The position numbers and the translations under genes are program-made. 64,000 nt of DNA from Bin5 sp034428395 (GTDB lineage Bacteria; Chloroflexota; Anaerolineae; Caldilineales; Caldilineaceae): assembly GCA_034428395.1 (NCBI GenBank), contig DAOUHX010000311.1, forward strand, positions 1-64,000, written 5' to 3'. How positions within the stretch are numbered: position 1 is the first letter of the stretch; each line of letters starts with the position of its first letter. The notes beneath the pieces were generated by a model. The model did no database searches, was not told the origin of the DNA, and saw only the letters and a list, made by a program, of their open reading frames with translations. This document shows, piece by piece, positions 31,933 to 40,314 of the stretch.

Positions 31933-33672
31933 ATGAAATCACTGTTCAGAGTGGGTTGCTGGACAATATTTGCAATTGTGGTCGCCCTGGTAACACTCGC
32001 TTTCCTGTTTTCTCCTTCCAGAAAGGAAAGGGCGGCGCTCAGAGAGGGCCCGATTTGGCGGAATGTTGTCTTCCTGGGTGGAGATGTAGAGATCGGACAC
32101 GACGAAACTGTCCAGGGTAACCTCCTGGTGGTCGGCGACGATCTGAAGCTCGCAGGACGGATCGGGGGAAATCTTGTCGTCGTGGGCGGCGACGCCGACC
32201 TGGACGCACACTCGCGCGTCGGCGGCAACCTCAGCGTCATCGGCGGCGACGCCGACGTGAGGCAAGCGGCTGAGATTGGTGGGAATATCGCAGTCGTAGG
32301 CGGTGACGCTTCACTGGCTGGAGACGCCTACGTCGGCGGCAACGTCAACGTCGTCGGTGGCGACGTCTCAAAGGACCCGACTGCCCATATAGGCGGCCGT
32401 TCCAATTTGGGAAGTTACGGCAGCCGCAGCGGGCAGCCCGACAACTTAGCCGCGCCCCGCGCCAGTTTCTTCGGAAGTCAGGATGCGCCGCAGCCGCCGG
32501 AGTCTCCTCAGAAACCCGGCACTGTGGAGGACTTGCGGAGTGCGGCGGCCGCGCTTCGATCGCAGGCCGACTATCTAAAGGAAGAGGCAGAGAGGACCGA
32601 GGAAGAACTAGAGCGGCACGCCGACCATCTAGAGGAAGAGGCAGAGAGGGCCGAGGAAGAACTTGAGCGGCGCGCCGACCGTCTAGAGGAAGAGGCAGAG
32701 AGGGCCGAGGAAGAACTAGAAAGGCACACCGCCCGTATTCAGGAGGAGGCCAAGCGGGCGCAGGCGGAGTTCGAAGCGCAGGCCGCGCGCGCAAATCGAG
32801 GGACCTCCTGGATTCTTGTTCTTTTGGGGAGGCTCGTACAGGCCTTCCTGTGGACGCTCCTGATAACAGGCCTCGTTCTCCTGGTCGCCTGGCTGCTGCC
32901 AACGCAGGTAGAGCGCATCTCGCGGACCGCCGAGAAGGAGACGGCCCTCAGCTTTGCCGCCGGCGCGATTACACTCATGGGCTCGGCGCTGCTGGCCGCG
33001 CTTCTCACGCTGACCATCTGCTTTGCCTTGCTCGCCTTGCCTCTGCTGGCGTTGCTGGCCCTGGTCATCCTTTGCGGCTGGACCGTTACCTGCCACCTGC
33101 TTGGCCGCCGTCTCGATGCCTTCCTGGCCAATCAGACCAGGCTCTCCTGGAATCCCCTCGTCTCGGTCGCTCTCTGTTCGCTCCTTTTGACAGGCGTGAC
33201 GATGTTCGCATGGGCAATCTTCGTTTGTCTGGGCTTCTTCGTTGCCGTCCTGATCGGCTCAACCGGCGCAGGTGCCGTCATAGTCCATTTTGCTCGATCT
33301 TCAGGACGCTTTTCGAACGGTTCGCTTTTGGGCGAAGGAGACGGCGGCAACAGACCTCCGGCTGGAACGGCCGGTCCTGACATTGTGTCTCCTCCTCCCG
33401 CGGTAGAATCGATAGAAGCGAAAGAAGAAGCGGCGCAGCCGTCCGGTCCTCCGCAAGAGCCGCACGTGCCAGGCGCTCCTGACGATTTCAGCCGCCTTGG
33501 AGGGATCGGTCCCACTTACGCCCAGAGACTGCGCGAAGCCGGCGTGACCTCTTTCGCCCAACTGGCCGTAATGGACGTGGAGCGGCTCGCCGCAGTCCTA
33601 GGCTGGTCCATCTCTCGGGTGGAAGGGTCCCGTCTGCGCGAGCGGGCATCCGAACTGGTTGCCGGGAACTAG
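31933..33672 (+). CDS. Multidomain membrane protein: bactofilin-like solenoid, coiled coil, transmembrane bundle and helix-hairpin-helix tail
   Basis: A 579-residue protein. The ATG at 31933 is chosen for its AGGGGG ribosome-binding site; an upstream ATG at 31876 is weaker. Order: a membrane helix (residues 8-27); a beta-solenoid of about 17-residue repeats with GGNLVVVGGDADL-like rungs (44-145), as in bactofilin/polymer-forming cytoskeletal proteins; a Pro/Ser linker; four 18-residue coiled-coil repeats (217-288); about four membrane helices (293-322 and 340-452); a Pro-rich acidic linker; and a C-terminal helix-hairpin-helix at about 519-579 (FSRLGGIGPTYAQRLREAG). The domain combination is unfamiliar. 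Following the sigma/anti-sigma pair, it is probably their target or co-regulated envelope protein. Confidence 0.75.
   Translation: MKSLFRVGCWTIFAIVVALVTLAFLFSPSRKERAALREGPIWRNVVFLGGDVEIGHDETVQGNLLVVGDDLKLAGRIGGNLVVVGGDADLDAHSRVGGNLSVIGGDADVRQAAEIGGNIAVVGGDASLAGDAYVGGNVNVVGGDVSKDPTAHIGGRSNLGSYGSRSGQPDNLAAPRASFFGSQDAPQPPESPQKPGTVEDLRSAAAALRSQADYLKEEAERTEEELERHADHLEEEAERAEEELERRADRLEEEAERAEEELERHTARIQEEAKRAQAEFEAQAARANRGTSWILVLLGRLVQAFLWTLLITGLVLLVAWLLPTQVERISRTAEKETALSFAAGAITLMGSALLAALLTLTICFALLALPLLALLALVILCGWTVTCHLLGRRLDAFLANQTRLSWNPLVSVALCSLLLTGVTMFAWAIFVCLGFFVAVLIGSTGAGAVIVHFARSSGRFSNGSLLGEGDGGNRPPAGTAGPDIVSPPPAVESIEAKEEAAQPSGPPQEPHVPGAPDDFSRLGGIGPTYAQRLREAGVTSFAQLAVMDVERLAAVLGWSISRVEGSRLRERASELVAGN
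32581..32796 (+). repeat. Four tandem 54 bp repeats encoding an 18-residue coiled-coil unit
   Basis: Units at 32581-32634, 32635-32688, 32689-32742 and 32743-32796. The first three share long identical stretches at the DNA level and encode EEAERAEEELERRADRLE-like units. The fourth is diverged (KRAQAEFEAQAARAN). Near identity of units suggests recent expansion by slippage or unequal crossover. The repeats lie inside the bactofilin-like membrane protein gene. Confidence 0.8.
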
Positions 33673-33686
33673 CCTAGCTGCTAGGC
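33672..33686. repeat. Short inverted repeat spanning two convergent stop codons
   Basis: GCCTAG (33672-33677), CTG, CTAGGC (33681-33686) is a perfect 6 bp inverted repeat between convergent genes. It includes the last base of the upstream TAG stop and the ettA stop on the other strand. There is no flanking T-run, so it is not a convincing intrinsic terminator. Confidence 0.4.
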
Positions 33687-35360
33687 CCTGCTCAGCTTGC
33701 GATAGGTGATGCGGTGCGGGCGTTCGGCCTCCGCTCCCAATCGGCGGATCCGGTCCTCCTCATACTCGCTGAAATTGCCCGCAAACCATTTCACTTTGCT
33801 GTCGCCTTCAAAAGCTAAGATGTGGGTGGCAATGCGATCCAGAAACCAGCGATCGTGCGAGATGACAAGCGCGGTGCCGGCAAAAGTCTCAAGGGCGTCT
33901 TCCAGCGCGCGCAACGTGTTTACGTCCAGGTCGTTGCTGGGCTCGTCCAGAAGAATGACGTTTGCGCCGCTCCTGACCAGCTTGGCCAGATGCACTCGAT
34001 TGCGCTCCCCGCCCGAGAGCGCGCCAACCTTTTTCTGCTGGTCCGAACCACTGAAGGTGAACCGAGCCACATAGGCGCGGCTGTTCACCAGGCGCTCGCC
34101 CAAACGTAACTGCTCATTGCCCCCGCTTATTTCCTCCCAAACACTCTTTTGCGGGTCGAGCTCCTCGCGGCTCTGGTCAACGTAGGCCAGTGACACCGTA
34201 TCGCCAAGCTCCACGCTGCCGCCATCCGGCTCTACTTCGCCGGTAATGAGCCGGAGCAATGTCGTCTTTCCGGCCCCATTCGGTCCGACAATCCCCACAA
34301 TGGCGCCTGGCGGAACATCAAGCGACAGATCCTCGAACAACAGATTTTCGCCGTACTCTTTAGCCAGCGCCTGCGCCCTGATCACTACGTCCCCAAGCCG
34401 CGGGCCGGGCGGAATGTAGATTTCCCGCTCTTCGCGCGCCCGTTCAAATTCCTGGCTGAGAAGCTCACCATAGGCGTTAATGCGAGACTTTCGCTTGGTC
34501 TGCTGCGCCTTGGGGGACATTTGCAGCCACTCCAACTCGCGCTGAAGCGTCTTCTGACGGGCGCTTTCCTGTTTTTCTTCCCGGGCCAGCCGCTGCTGCT
34601 TCTGACCCAGCCAGCCAGAGTAGTTGCCCCGCCACGGGATCCCGTGGCCGCGGTCGAGTTCGAGAATCCAGCCGGCAACGTTGTCGAGAAAGTAGCGGTC
34701 GTGCGTGACCGCAATCACCGTGCCCGCGTACTCTTGCAGGTGCCGTTCCAGCCAGGCCACCGACTGCGCATCAAGGTGATTCGTCGGCTCATCGAGCAGC
34801 AGGATATCCGGCTCTTTCAGCAATAGTCGCGTCAGCGCGACCCGCCGCAATTCGCCTCCTGAAAGCGTGCTGATCCGGGTATCGCCCTTTGGGCAGCGCA
34901 GCGCGTCCATCGCCAGTTCCAGGCGGCTGTCCAGGTCCCATGCGTCCAGCGCGTCGAGCTTCTCCTGCACCGCGCCCTGCCTTTCGATCAGGGCGTCCAT
35001 CTCGTCGGACGACAGGTCTTGGCCGAAGCGGGCATTGATGTCGTCGAACTCCGCCAGTGCGTCAACCGCCTCCTGCGCGCCCTCTTCGACAATCTGCCGC
35101 ACAGTCTTGGACGGGTCCAGCACCGGTTCCTGGGGAAGGTAGCCGCGCGTGTAGCCATCGGTGAGGATCGTGTCGCCGTCGTGCTGCCTCTCCTCGCCCG
35201 CCATGATGCGCAGCAATGTCGATTTGCCGGCGCCGTTCAACCCCAGAACCCCGATCTTAGCGCCCAGAAAGAAGCCCAGGCTGATGTCTCGCAGCACGCG
35301 CTGGCCCTGCGGATAGCTCTTGCCGACACCAACCATCGAGTAAATGACCTTGTCGCTCAT
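33681..35360 (-). CDS. ettA: Energy-dependent translational throttle protein EttA (ABC-F ATPase)
   Basis: A 559-residue soluble ABC-F protein with two ATPase cassettes and no membrane domain. Cassette 1: Walker A GLNGAGKST, signature TLSGGELRRVALTRLLL, Walker B ILLLDEPTNHLD. Cassette 2: GPNGAGKTTLLRLI, ALSGGERNRVHLAKLV, VILLDEPSNDLD. Between them lies the linker with KSRINAYGELLSQEFERAREEREIYIPPGPRLG. The N-terminus SDKVIYSMVGVGKSYP and the length match EttA, which binds the ribosomal E site and gates entry into elongation by ATP/ADP ratio. It stands alone, convergent with the bactofilin-like gene by 8 bp. Confidence 0.95.
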   Translation of the reverse strand: MSDKVIYSMVGVGKSYPQGQRVLRDISLGFFLGAKIGVLGLNGAGKSTLLRIMAGEERQHDGDTILTDGYTRGYLPQEPVLDPSKTVRQIVEEGAQEAVDALAEFDDINARFGQDLSSDEMDALIERQGAVQEKLDALDAWDLDSRLELAMDALRCPKGDTRISTLSGGELRRVALTRLLLKEPDILLLDEPTNHLDAQSVAWLERHLQEYAGTVIAVTHDRYFLDNVAGWILELDRGHGIPWRGNYSGWLGQKQQRLAREEKQESARQKTLQRELEWLQMSPKAQQTKRKSRINAYGELLSQEFERAREEREIYIPPGPRLGDVVIRAQALAKEYGENLLFEDLSLDVPPGAIVGIVGPNGAGKTTLLRLITGEVEPDGGSVELGDTVSLAYVDQSREELDPQKSVWEEISGGNEQLRLGERLVNSRAYVARFTFSGSDQQKKVGALSGGERNRVHLAKLVRSGANVILLDEPSNDLDVNTLRALEDALETFAGTALVISHDRWFLDRIATHILAFEGDSKVKWFAGNFSEYEEDRIRRLGAEAERPHRITYRKLSRA

Positions 35361-35503
35361 CGCGCTGATCTTCCCTTCACGCTGTTTGTTGTGCGCCTGG
35401 AGTTGGGGCTATCATAAAGTTCCAATCCTCGAATTCCGCCAAGTCGTGCTGTCAGTGCGACCGTCCACCAATATATCGCCCAGAGCGGGAAGGCGCAAAA
35501 GCC

Positions 35504-36292
35504 ATGTCTGACCTGACATTCGTACATTTGACAGATTTGCACATATTGTCGCGCGCGGATGAAGCATTCAGAAGCGTACAAACTACTGAGAAGCTGCGAC
35601 AGATCTGTGCACTCATCCACAACATGGAAATCAGACCGGACTTCTTTGTTTTGAGTGGCGATCTGGTGAACGACGGCCAGAGGGCGGAATACGAAACGCT
35701 GAACGGCCTGCTCGATGAACTGCGCGAATTTGGAGTCCCTCTCATCATTGGCCTGGGCAATCACGACTGCCGCGTTCTTTTCCGCCAGATCGTCCTGGGC
35801 GAAGAGTCTGCCGACGAGGCGCAGCGCTACTATCACAGCGCGGTCTTTGATGGATTGCGCGTGATTATGTTGGACAGCAAGGAGCCGGGCGAAGTGCAAG
35901 GCAACCTGGATTCGCCACAACTCTCGTGGCTGGAGGCCGAGTTGCGCAAACCGGCCCCGCAGGGCGCGCTGATCGCCGTCCACCACCCACCCGTTTACAG
36001 CACTATTGAGCCCTTGAATGAGCACCGGCTTCTCAATCCACAGGATCTGGCGCACGCGATCTCCGGCCACAATATCCACGCAATTCTGAGCGGTCATATC
36101 CACTACTCGCACATTGCAACTTTTGCCGGCACGCTCTCAGTAACCACGCCGGCCACCGCCTTTTCTCTCGATCCGGGCATTCGCGGCGAGGTATGCCCGA
36201 CGGACGGCTGGGGTTTCACGATTGGCTCGCTGCACAATGGACACCTTTACGTCAACCCAATTCTCATGTACAGCCAGACGCCCCTGCCTTAA
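35504..36292 (+). CDS. Calcineurin-like metallophosphoesterase (CpdA/GpdQ type)
   Basis: A 262-residue enzyme with all metallophosphoesterase blocks: FVHLTDLHILSR (D-x-H), FFVLSGDLVNDGQ (G-D), GLGNHDCRVLF (G-N-H-D), IAVHHPPVYSTIE and AILSGHIHYSHI (G-H-x-H). It binds two divalent metals and would hydrolyse a phosphodiester or monoester. Close relatives include cyclic AMP phosphodiesterase CpdA and glycerophosphodiesterase GpdQ. The substrate is uncertain. It is divergent from ettA across 143 bp and precedes the CDP-alcohol phosphatidyltransferase, which has its own promoter. Confidence 0.9.
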   Translation: MSDLTFVHLTDLHILSRADEAFRSVQTTEKLRQICALIHNMEIRPDFFVLSGDLVNDGQRAEYETLNGLLDELREFGVPLIIGLGNHDCRVLFRQIVLGEESADEAQRYYHSAVFDGLRVIMLDSKEPGEVQGNLDSPQLSWLEAELRKPAPQGALIAVHHPPVYSTIEPLNEHRLLNPQDLAHAISGHNIHAILSGHIHYSHIATFAGTLSVTTPATAFSLDPGIRGEVCPTDGWGFTIGSLHNGHLYVNPILMYSQTPLP

Positions 36293-36372
36293 CAGTTACA
36301 GAGCCTGCTTTTTGCGCTCATAGCATAGACGTCGTTCCACTTCCATCCCGCATACAGTTGCGCCGCCAACGC

Positions 36373-36401
36373 TTGCCGGCCCAAACCGGCTGATGTATAC
36401 T
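36373..36401 (+). promoter_or_regulatory. Predicted promoter of the CDP-alcohol phosphatidyltransferase gene
   Basis: TTGCCG (36373-36378), 17 bp, TATACT (36396-36401). The start point would fall near 36408, downstream of the GTG at 36404, which supports the ATG at 36446 as the real start. Confidence 0.5.
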
Positions 36402-36445
36402 CCTTGTCAGCCCAACCGCCTGCTCGCTACGAACGGAATCACCTG

Positions 36446-37054
36446 ATGCTGGCAAAGTATGTTCGCCCGCTGCTCTCGTCCGCAGTCAATGCGTTTGCGC
36501 GCTGGCTGGACGGCATCGGCGTGACCCCGAACATGGTCTCGTTCGCCGGATTCGGGCTTACTGTCGGCTCGGCCGTTCTTCTGGCTACCGGCCGGCTGGC
36601 CATCGGCGGAGGCGTTCTTTGGGTCGCGGCGATGCTGGACATGGTCGACGGTACCCTTGCCCGCCTCGGCAAGGGCGAAAGCAAATTCGGCGCTTTCCTC
36701 GACAGCACGCTCGACCGTTACTCGGAGAGCATAACTTTCCTCGGCCTTGCCTTCTTCTACGCCAATCAGGGCGACGCCCAGTCCCATCTCCTCGCAATCT
36801 TCCTCACATTGGTCGGCTCGTGGGCGGTAAGCTACACGCGCGCCAGGGCCGAGGGGCTGGACATTGAGTGCAACGTAGGCTTCCTACAGAGGCCGGAACG
36901 CCTGGTCATCTTGATCGCCGGCTTGATTCTGGGCTTGGTCTTGCCGGTCCTCTGGTTCCTGGCTGTAATGACCAACATCACGGCAGGCCAGCGCATCTAC
37001 GAAGTCTACGCGCGCACATCGAACCGCCAGAAGAATCAGCCCGTCTCCGACTAG
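36446..37054 (+). CDS. CDP-alcohol phosphatidyltransferase family protein
   Basis: A 202-residue membrane enzyme. The CDP-alcohol motif is complete: Asp65-x2-Asp68-Gly69-x2-Ala72-Arg73-x8-Gly82-x3-Asp86-x3-Asp90, seen in MVDGTLARLGKGESK and FGAFLDSTLDRYSES. These aspartates bind two metal ions for displacement of CMP from a CDP-linked lipid by an alcohol. Membrane helices flank the motif (about 32-62, 92-125 and 148-182). The alcohol (inositol phosphate, glycerol phosphate or another) cannot be told from sequence. The N-terminal MLAKYVRPLLSSAVNAFARWL resembles archaeal-type and phosphatidylinositol-phosphate-synthase-like members. A terminator follows 150 bp downstream. Confidence 0.9.
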   Translation: MLAKYVRPLLSSAVNAFARWLDGIGVTPNMVSFAGFGLTVGSAVLLATGRLAIGGGVLWVAAMLDMVDGTLARLGKGESKFGAFLDSTLDRYSESITFLGLAFFYANQGDAQSHLLAIFLTLVGSWAVSYTRARAEGLDIECNVGFLQRPERLVILIAGLILGLVLPVLWFLAVMTNITAGQRIYEVYARTSNRQKNQPVSD

Positions 37055-37206
37055 GCGACTTTCTTGCGTCCCGGCATTTCAGGCCCAATCAGATTCAGCG
37101 GCTTTCCCTCTTCCTTGCCTGACCCGCGCTAGTTCTACCGATCACTCCATTAGCGGATTTGCCCAAAACAGGATAAACTTTGTGGATGTATCGCGGGTGC
37201 GTCACC

Positions 37207-37229
37207 AGGGCTCGCAGCCCTAGATTTTT
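37207..37229 (+). terminator. Predicted rho-independent terminator
   Basis: AGGGCT (37207-37212), CGC loop, AGCCCT (37216-37221), then AGA and five T's (37225-37229). It would end transcripts from the phosphatidyltransferase gene just before the ffh promoter. Confidence 0.6.
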
Positions 37230-37256
37230 GCTGGCACACCCGTTCTAATGTAGAAT
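37228..37256 (+). promoter_or_regulatory. Possible promoter of ffh
   Basis: TTGCTG (37228-37233), 17 bp, TAGAAT (37251-37256). The -35 is weak, the -10 has one mismatch; the leader to GTG 37312 would be about 50 bases. Confidence 0.45.
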
Positions 37257-37311
37257 GCAGAATCGCTCGCGCGGCGCAATACCAACGCCGGCTACAGGTG
37301 GAGCAAGGTTC

Positions 37312-38703
37312 GTGTTTGAGAGTTTGTCGGACAAGCTTCAGGGTGTATTTGAGAATCTGGCCAGCCGCGGCAGGCTATCCGACCGCGATGTAAACGCCGC
37401 GTTGCGCGAGGTTCGCCTGGCCCTGCTCGAAGCTGACGTCAACTACAGAGTAGTCCGCGAATTTGTCGGCCGTATAAAGGAACGGGCGGTCGGCGCGGAG
37501 GTGACTGAAAGTCTCACCCCTGCCCAGCAGGTCGTCAAGATCGTCAATGAGGAGCTGGTAAGACTCCTGGGCGAACCTTCACCGCTCAACCTCTCGGGCG
37601 CGCCTCCCCTTGTTATAATGCTGGTCGGCTTGCAGGGCGCCGGCAAGACGACCATGGCAGCAAAACTGGCCCTACGGCTCCGCAAACAGGGCCAGCGGCC
37701 AATGCTCGTCGCCGCTGATATCTACCGCCCGGCTGCCATCGATCAGCTGGAGACGCTGGCGCGGCAGATCGACATCCCCGTACACAGTGAAGGCACTGAA
37801 GCCGCGCCCAGCTCTATCGTCAAGAACGCCATGCGGATCGCACGCGAAAAGGCATACACTGTTCTGCTTCTCGACACGGCCGGCCGCCTTCAGATCGATG
37901 AAACGATGATGCAGGAGCTGGAGCAGATACGTCTGATCGCGCGGCCGGTTGATGTCCTCCTCGTCGTCGATGCCATGACAGGACAGGAGGCGGTCACCGT
38001 CGCCGAGGGCTTCCACGAACGGGTGCCCATCACAGGGTTGGTGATGACAAAGATCGATGGTGACGCCAGGGGCGGTGCCGCGTTGAGCATCCGCCAGGTG
38101 ACCGGCGTGCCGATCAAGTTTCTCGGTACGAGCGAAAAGATGGACGGCCTCGAACCCTTTCACTCGGACCGGCTGGCCGGGCGCATCCTCGGCATGGGTG
38201 ACATGATGACGCTCATTGAACGCGCCACTGAGAGCATTAGCGAGGAGGATGCTCAGGCGATGGAAGAGCGGCTGGCGGAGGGCCAGTTCGACTTCGAAGA
38301 CTTCCGCGACCAGCTGCAGAAGATACAGCATCTCGGGTCCATCGGCGATCTGCTCAAGATGGTTCCCGGCATGGGCCAGTTCGCAAAGCAGGTTGACGCA
38401 CAGGAAGTCAGTTCCGACCTGAAGCAGATCGAGGCCATTATCAACAGCATGACCGTTCAGGAGCGGCGGCTGCCCAGCCTGCTTAATGCGAGCCGCCGGC
38501 GCCGCATTGCAAACGGGAGCGGCACATCCGTCGAAGCTGTCAACCAGCTCATGAAGCGCTTCCGCGACATGCAGAAAATGATGAAGCAGGCCGGCATGTT
38601 GGGCCAGCAGAGCACTAAGCGCAAGAAGAAACGCAGACGTCGACAGCGCGAGCCGGATGCGCAAGGCCTTCTCGCCTCAATACGTCAAGGCCGAGTCTCA
38701 TGA
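37312..38703 (+). CDS. ffh: Signal recognition particle protein Ffh (SRP54)
   Basis: A 463-residue GTPase that binds the signal recognition particle RNA and emerging signal peptides. The GTG at 37312 is used because GGTGGAG precedes it and the NG domain starts at VFESLSDKLQGVFENLASRG; an in-frame ATG at 37255 overlaps the promoter. G1 is MLVGLQGAGKTTMAAKLAL, G3 LLLDTAGRLQIDETMMQEL, G4 MTKIDGDARGGAALS. The Met-rich M domain occupies the last 150 residues (MVPGMGQFAKQV, FRDMQKMMKQAGML) and ends in a very basic KRKKKRRRRQ stretch. It heads a run with rpsP, khpA and rimM; the receptor ftsY is at 45561. Confidence 0.96.
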   Translation: MFESLSDKLQGVFENLASRGRLSDRDVNAALREVRLALLEADVNYRVVREFVGRIKERAVGAEVTESLTPAQQVVKIVNEELVRLLGEPSPLNLSGAPPLVIMLVGLQGAGKTTMAAKLALRLRKQGQRPMLVAADIYRPAAIDQLETLARQIDIPVHSEGTEAAPSSIVKNAMRIAREKAYTVLLLDTAGRLQIDETMMQELEQIRLIARPVDVLLVVDAMTGQEAVTVAEGFHERVPITGLVMTKIDGDARGGAALSIRQVTGVPIKFLGTSEKMDGLEPFHSDRLAGRILGMGDMMTLIERATESISEEDAQAMEERLAEGQFDFEDFRDQLQKIQHLGSIGDLLKMVPGMGQFAKQVDAQEVSSDLKQIEAIINSMTVQERRLPSLLNASRRRRIANGSGTSVEAVNQLMKRFRDMQKMMKQAGMLGQQSTKRKKKRRRRQREPDAQGLLASIRQGRVS

Positions 38704-38852
38704 CGCCTCCCTCTTCAGCCCCACGCAGGGCTCAGCCGGGTGCTCTTGGTGAGGGCCGGCGCGTAGAAAATCTCTGCAGGTTCCCCGGTCTCGCGCTCGG
38801 GGCCCGCATTTGGAAAACTTTTCAGATTGCATCAACCAAGGAGTCTTAATCA

Positions 38853-39164
38853 GTGGTACGCATTCGTCTGCGCCGCATGGGCGCCAAGAAGAAGCCATTC
38901 TACCGAATTGTAGTCGCCGACCAGCGCAGCCCGCGCGATGGCCGCTTTATTGAAAACATCGGCACGTACGACCCGATGACCGATCCCCCCACGATTCAGA
39001 TCAAGAGCGAACGCGCCGGCCACTGGCTGAGCGTCGGTGCCCAGCCCAGCGAGGCCGTGGCACGACTGCTGAAGAAAACCGGCATTACCGACGAGCAAGG
39101 CAAGCTGAAGGCCGTCGAAGTTGAATCAGCCGCGCCTGACGTCGAAGAAACGGAAGCCGCCTGA
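38853..39164 (+). CDS. rpsP: 30S ribosomal protein S16
   Basis: A 103-residue S16. Start is a GTG behind AAGGAG. VRIRLRRMGAKKKPFYRIVVADQRSPRDGRFIE is the universally conserved N-terminal half; IGTYDPMTDPPTIQIKSERAGHWLSVGAQPSEAV follows. The C-terminal tail is acidic and variable (VEVESAAPDVEETEAA), as in many bacteria. It binds 16S rRNA and is needed for 30S assembly. It lies 149 bp after ffh and 21 bp before khpA, the usual order. Confidence 0.97.
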   Translation: MVRIRLRRMGAKKKPFYRIVVADQRSPRDGRFIENIGTYDPMTDPPTIQIKSERAGHWLSVGAQPSEAVARLLKKTGITDEQGKLKAVEVESAAPDVEETEAA

Positions 39165-39185
39165 GCCGGGTAAAGCGAGAACTCC

Positions 39186-39413
39186 GTGAAAGAACTAATC
39201 GAATTCATGGCTAAGGCACTGGTCGAGAATCCAGATGAGGTGCATGTCTCGGAGCGTACCTACCGTGAACGCGTGGTCCTCTGCTTACAGGTTGCGCCGG
39301 AGGATGCGGGGCGGGTCATCGGCAAGAACGGAAGGGTGGCGAATGCCATGCGTTCCGTTCTCAAGGTAGCCTCGATCCGACAGTCGCGCGATGCGATTCT
39401 CAAAATAATGTAG
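39186..39413 (+). CDS. khpA: KH-domain RNA-binding protein KhpA (YlqC family)
   Basis: A 75-residue protein, essentially a single type II KH domain. MKELIEFMAKALVENPDEVHV is the family N-terminus, and VAPEDAGRVIGKNGRVANAMRSVL contains the G-x-x-G RNA-binding loop. It probably partners with a KhpB/Jag protein (not in the window). It begins with a GTG 21 bp after rpsP. It often lies between rpsP and rimM, as here. Confidence 0.94.
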   Translation: MKELIEFMAKALVENPDEVHVSERTYRERVVLCLQVAPEDAGRVIGKNGRVANAMRSVLKVASIRQSRDAILKIM

Positions 39414-39651
39414 CGGCGCTCGCGCGTCACCGTCCGCACCGATAGCGATTGGCCCAGGCTTGTTCGTCGCTTTCTGACCTGCAATCCATCTCTTCCTTCT
39501 CGAGGGGAAGCCGCAACACAGTCGACAGTGCCCGAGCGGCTAGCGTTGGTCCCGCAGGCAAAGACTTTTTTCTCCGCTGCGGAAGATTGGCCTGTTGAAG
39601 GGCCGGCCTGGGCGACAACGAGCACGGCATGCAACACACAGGATCGATCCG

Positions 39652-40269
39652 ATGGCAGTGCCTTACGGAAGAAAACGACGCCGGCAGCGCAAGAACGGGC
39701 CAGCCCGTGTCAGCCGCTTTCACAGGCGCTCGGTTTCCGTTCCTGAGGGTCATCTGATCGTTGGCCGCATACTGGGCGCGCATGGCCTGCGCGGAGAGGT
39801 GAAAGTCGAGTCCTATACTGACTTTGAAGACCGCTTCAATCCCGGCCAAAAACTGCTGCTCGGCCAGGAACTCCTTGTTGCCGAAATTGCTACGTCCAGG
39901 GCTCACAAGGGCATCTTCCTTCTAGGCTTCAATGAAGTTACCGACAGGGAGGAGGCAGAGCATCTGTACAATGAGTGGCTTTACATTCCCGAAAATGCGG
40001 CCATGCAGTTGGACGAAGACTCCTTTTGGGTGCATGACATAATCGGCCTGAAGGTGCAGAACGAATCCCATGTGCGGCTGGGTGAAGTCGTGGACGTCCT
40101 CTTTACAGGCGCCAATGAAGTGTACATTGTGCACCCCGCCCCTGGCATCAATCAGGACCGTGATCTGCTCATCCCTGCGCTGGCGGATGTGATTCGCCGC
40201 GTCGACCTCGAAGAAGGAGCCGTAACCGTCCGCCTTCTGCCGGGAATGCTTGACGAAATTGGACCCTAG
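39652..40269 (+). CDS. rimM: Ribosome maturation factor RimM
   Basis: A 205-residue 16S rRNA processing factor that binds S19 and helps mature the 30S head. The conserved N-terminal domain starts at LIVGRILGAHGLRGEVKVESYTDFEDRF, followed by FLLGFNEVTDREEAEHLYNEWLYI; the PRC-barrel domain begins at DSFWVHDIIGLKV and ends with GVIRRVDLEEGAVTV-type strands (in LLIPALADVIRRVDLEEGAV). About 30 residues before the domain are very basic (YGRKRRRQRKNGPARVSRFH), which is unusual for RimM and may be untranslated or an added RNA-binding tail. dprA, rather than trmD, follows. Confidence 0.9.
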   Translation: MAVPYGRKRRRQRKNGPARVSRFHRRSVSVPEGHLIVGRILGAHGLRGEVKVESYTDFEDRFNPGQKLLLGQELLVAEIATSRAHKGIFLLGFNEVTDREEAEHLYNEWLYIPENAAMQLDEDSFWVHDIIGLKVQNESHVRLGEVVDVLFTGANEVYIVHPAPGINQDRDLLIPALADVIRRVDLEEGAVTVRLLPGMLDEIGP

Positions 40270-40314
40270 ACCCATCTGACTCGCGGTCGGATTCTGACTG
40301 TCGACCTCCCACCA

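Noticed and set aside
37055..37311. Signal recognition particle RNA gene next to ffh
   Set aside because: The conserved GGAAG/AGCA tip of SRP RNA was not found; the region holds a terminator and a promoter instead.
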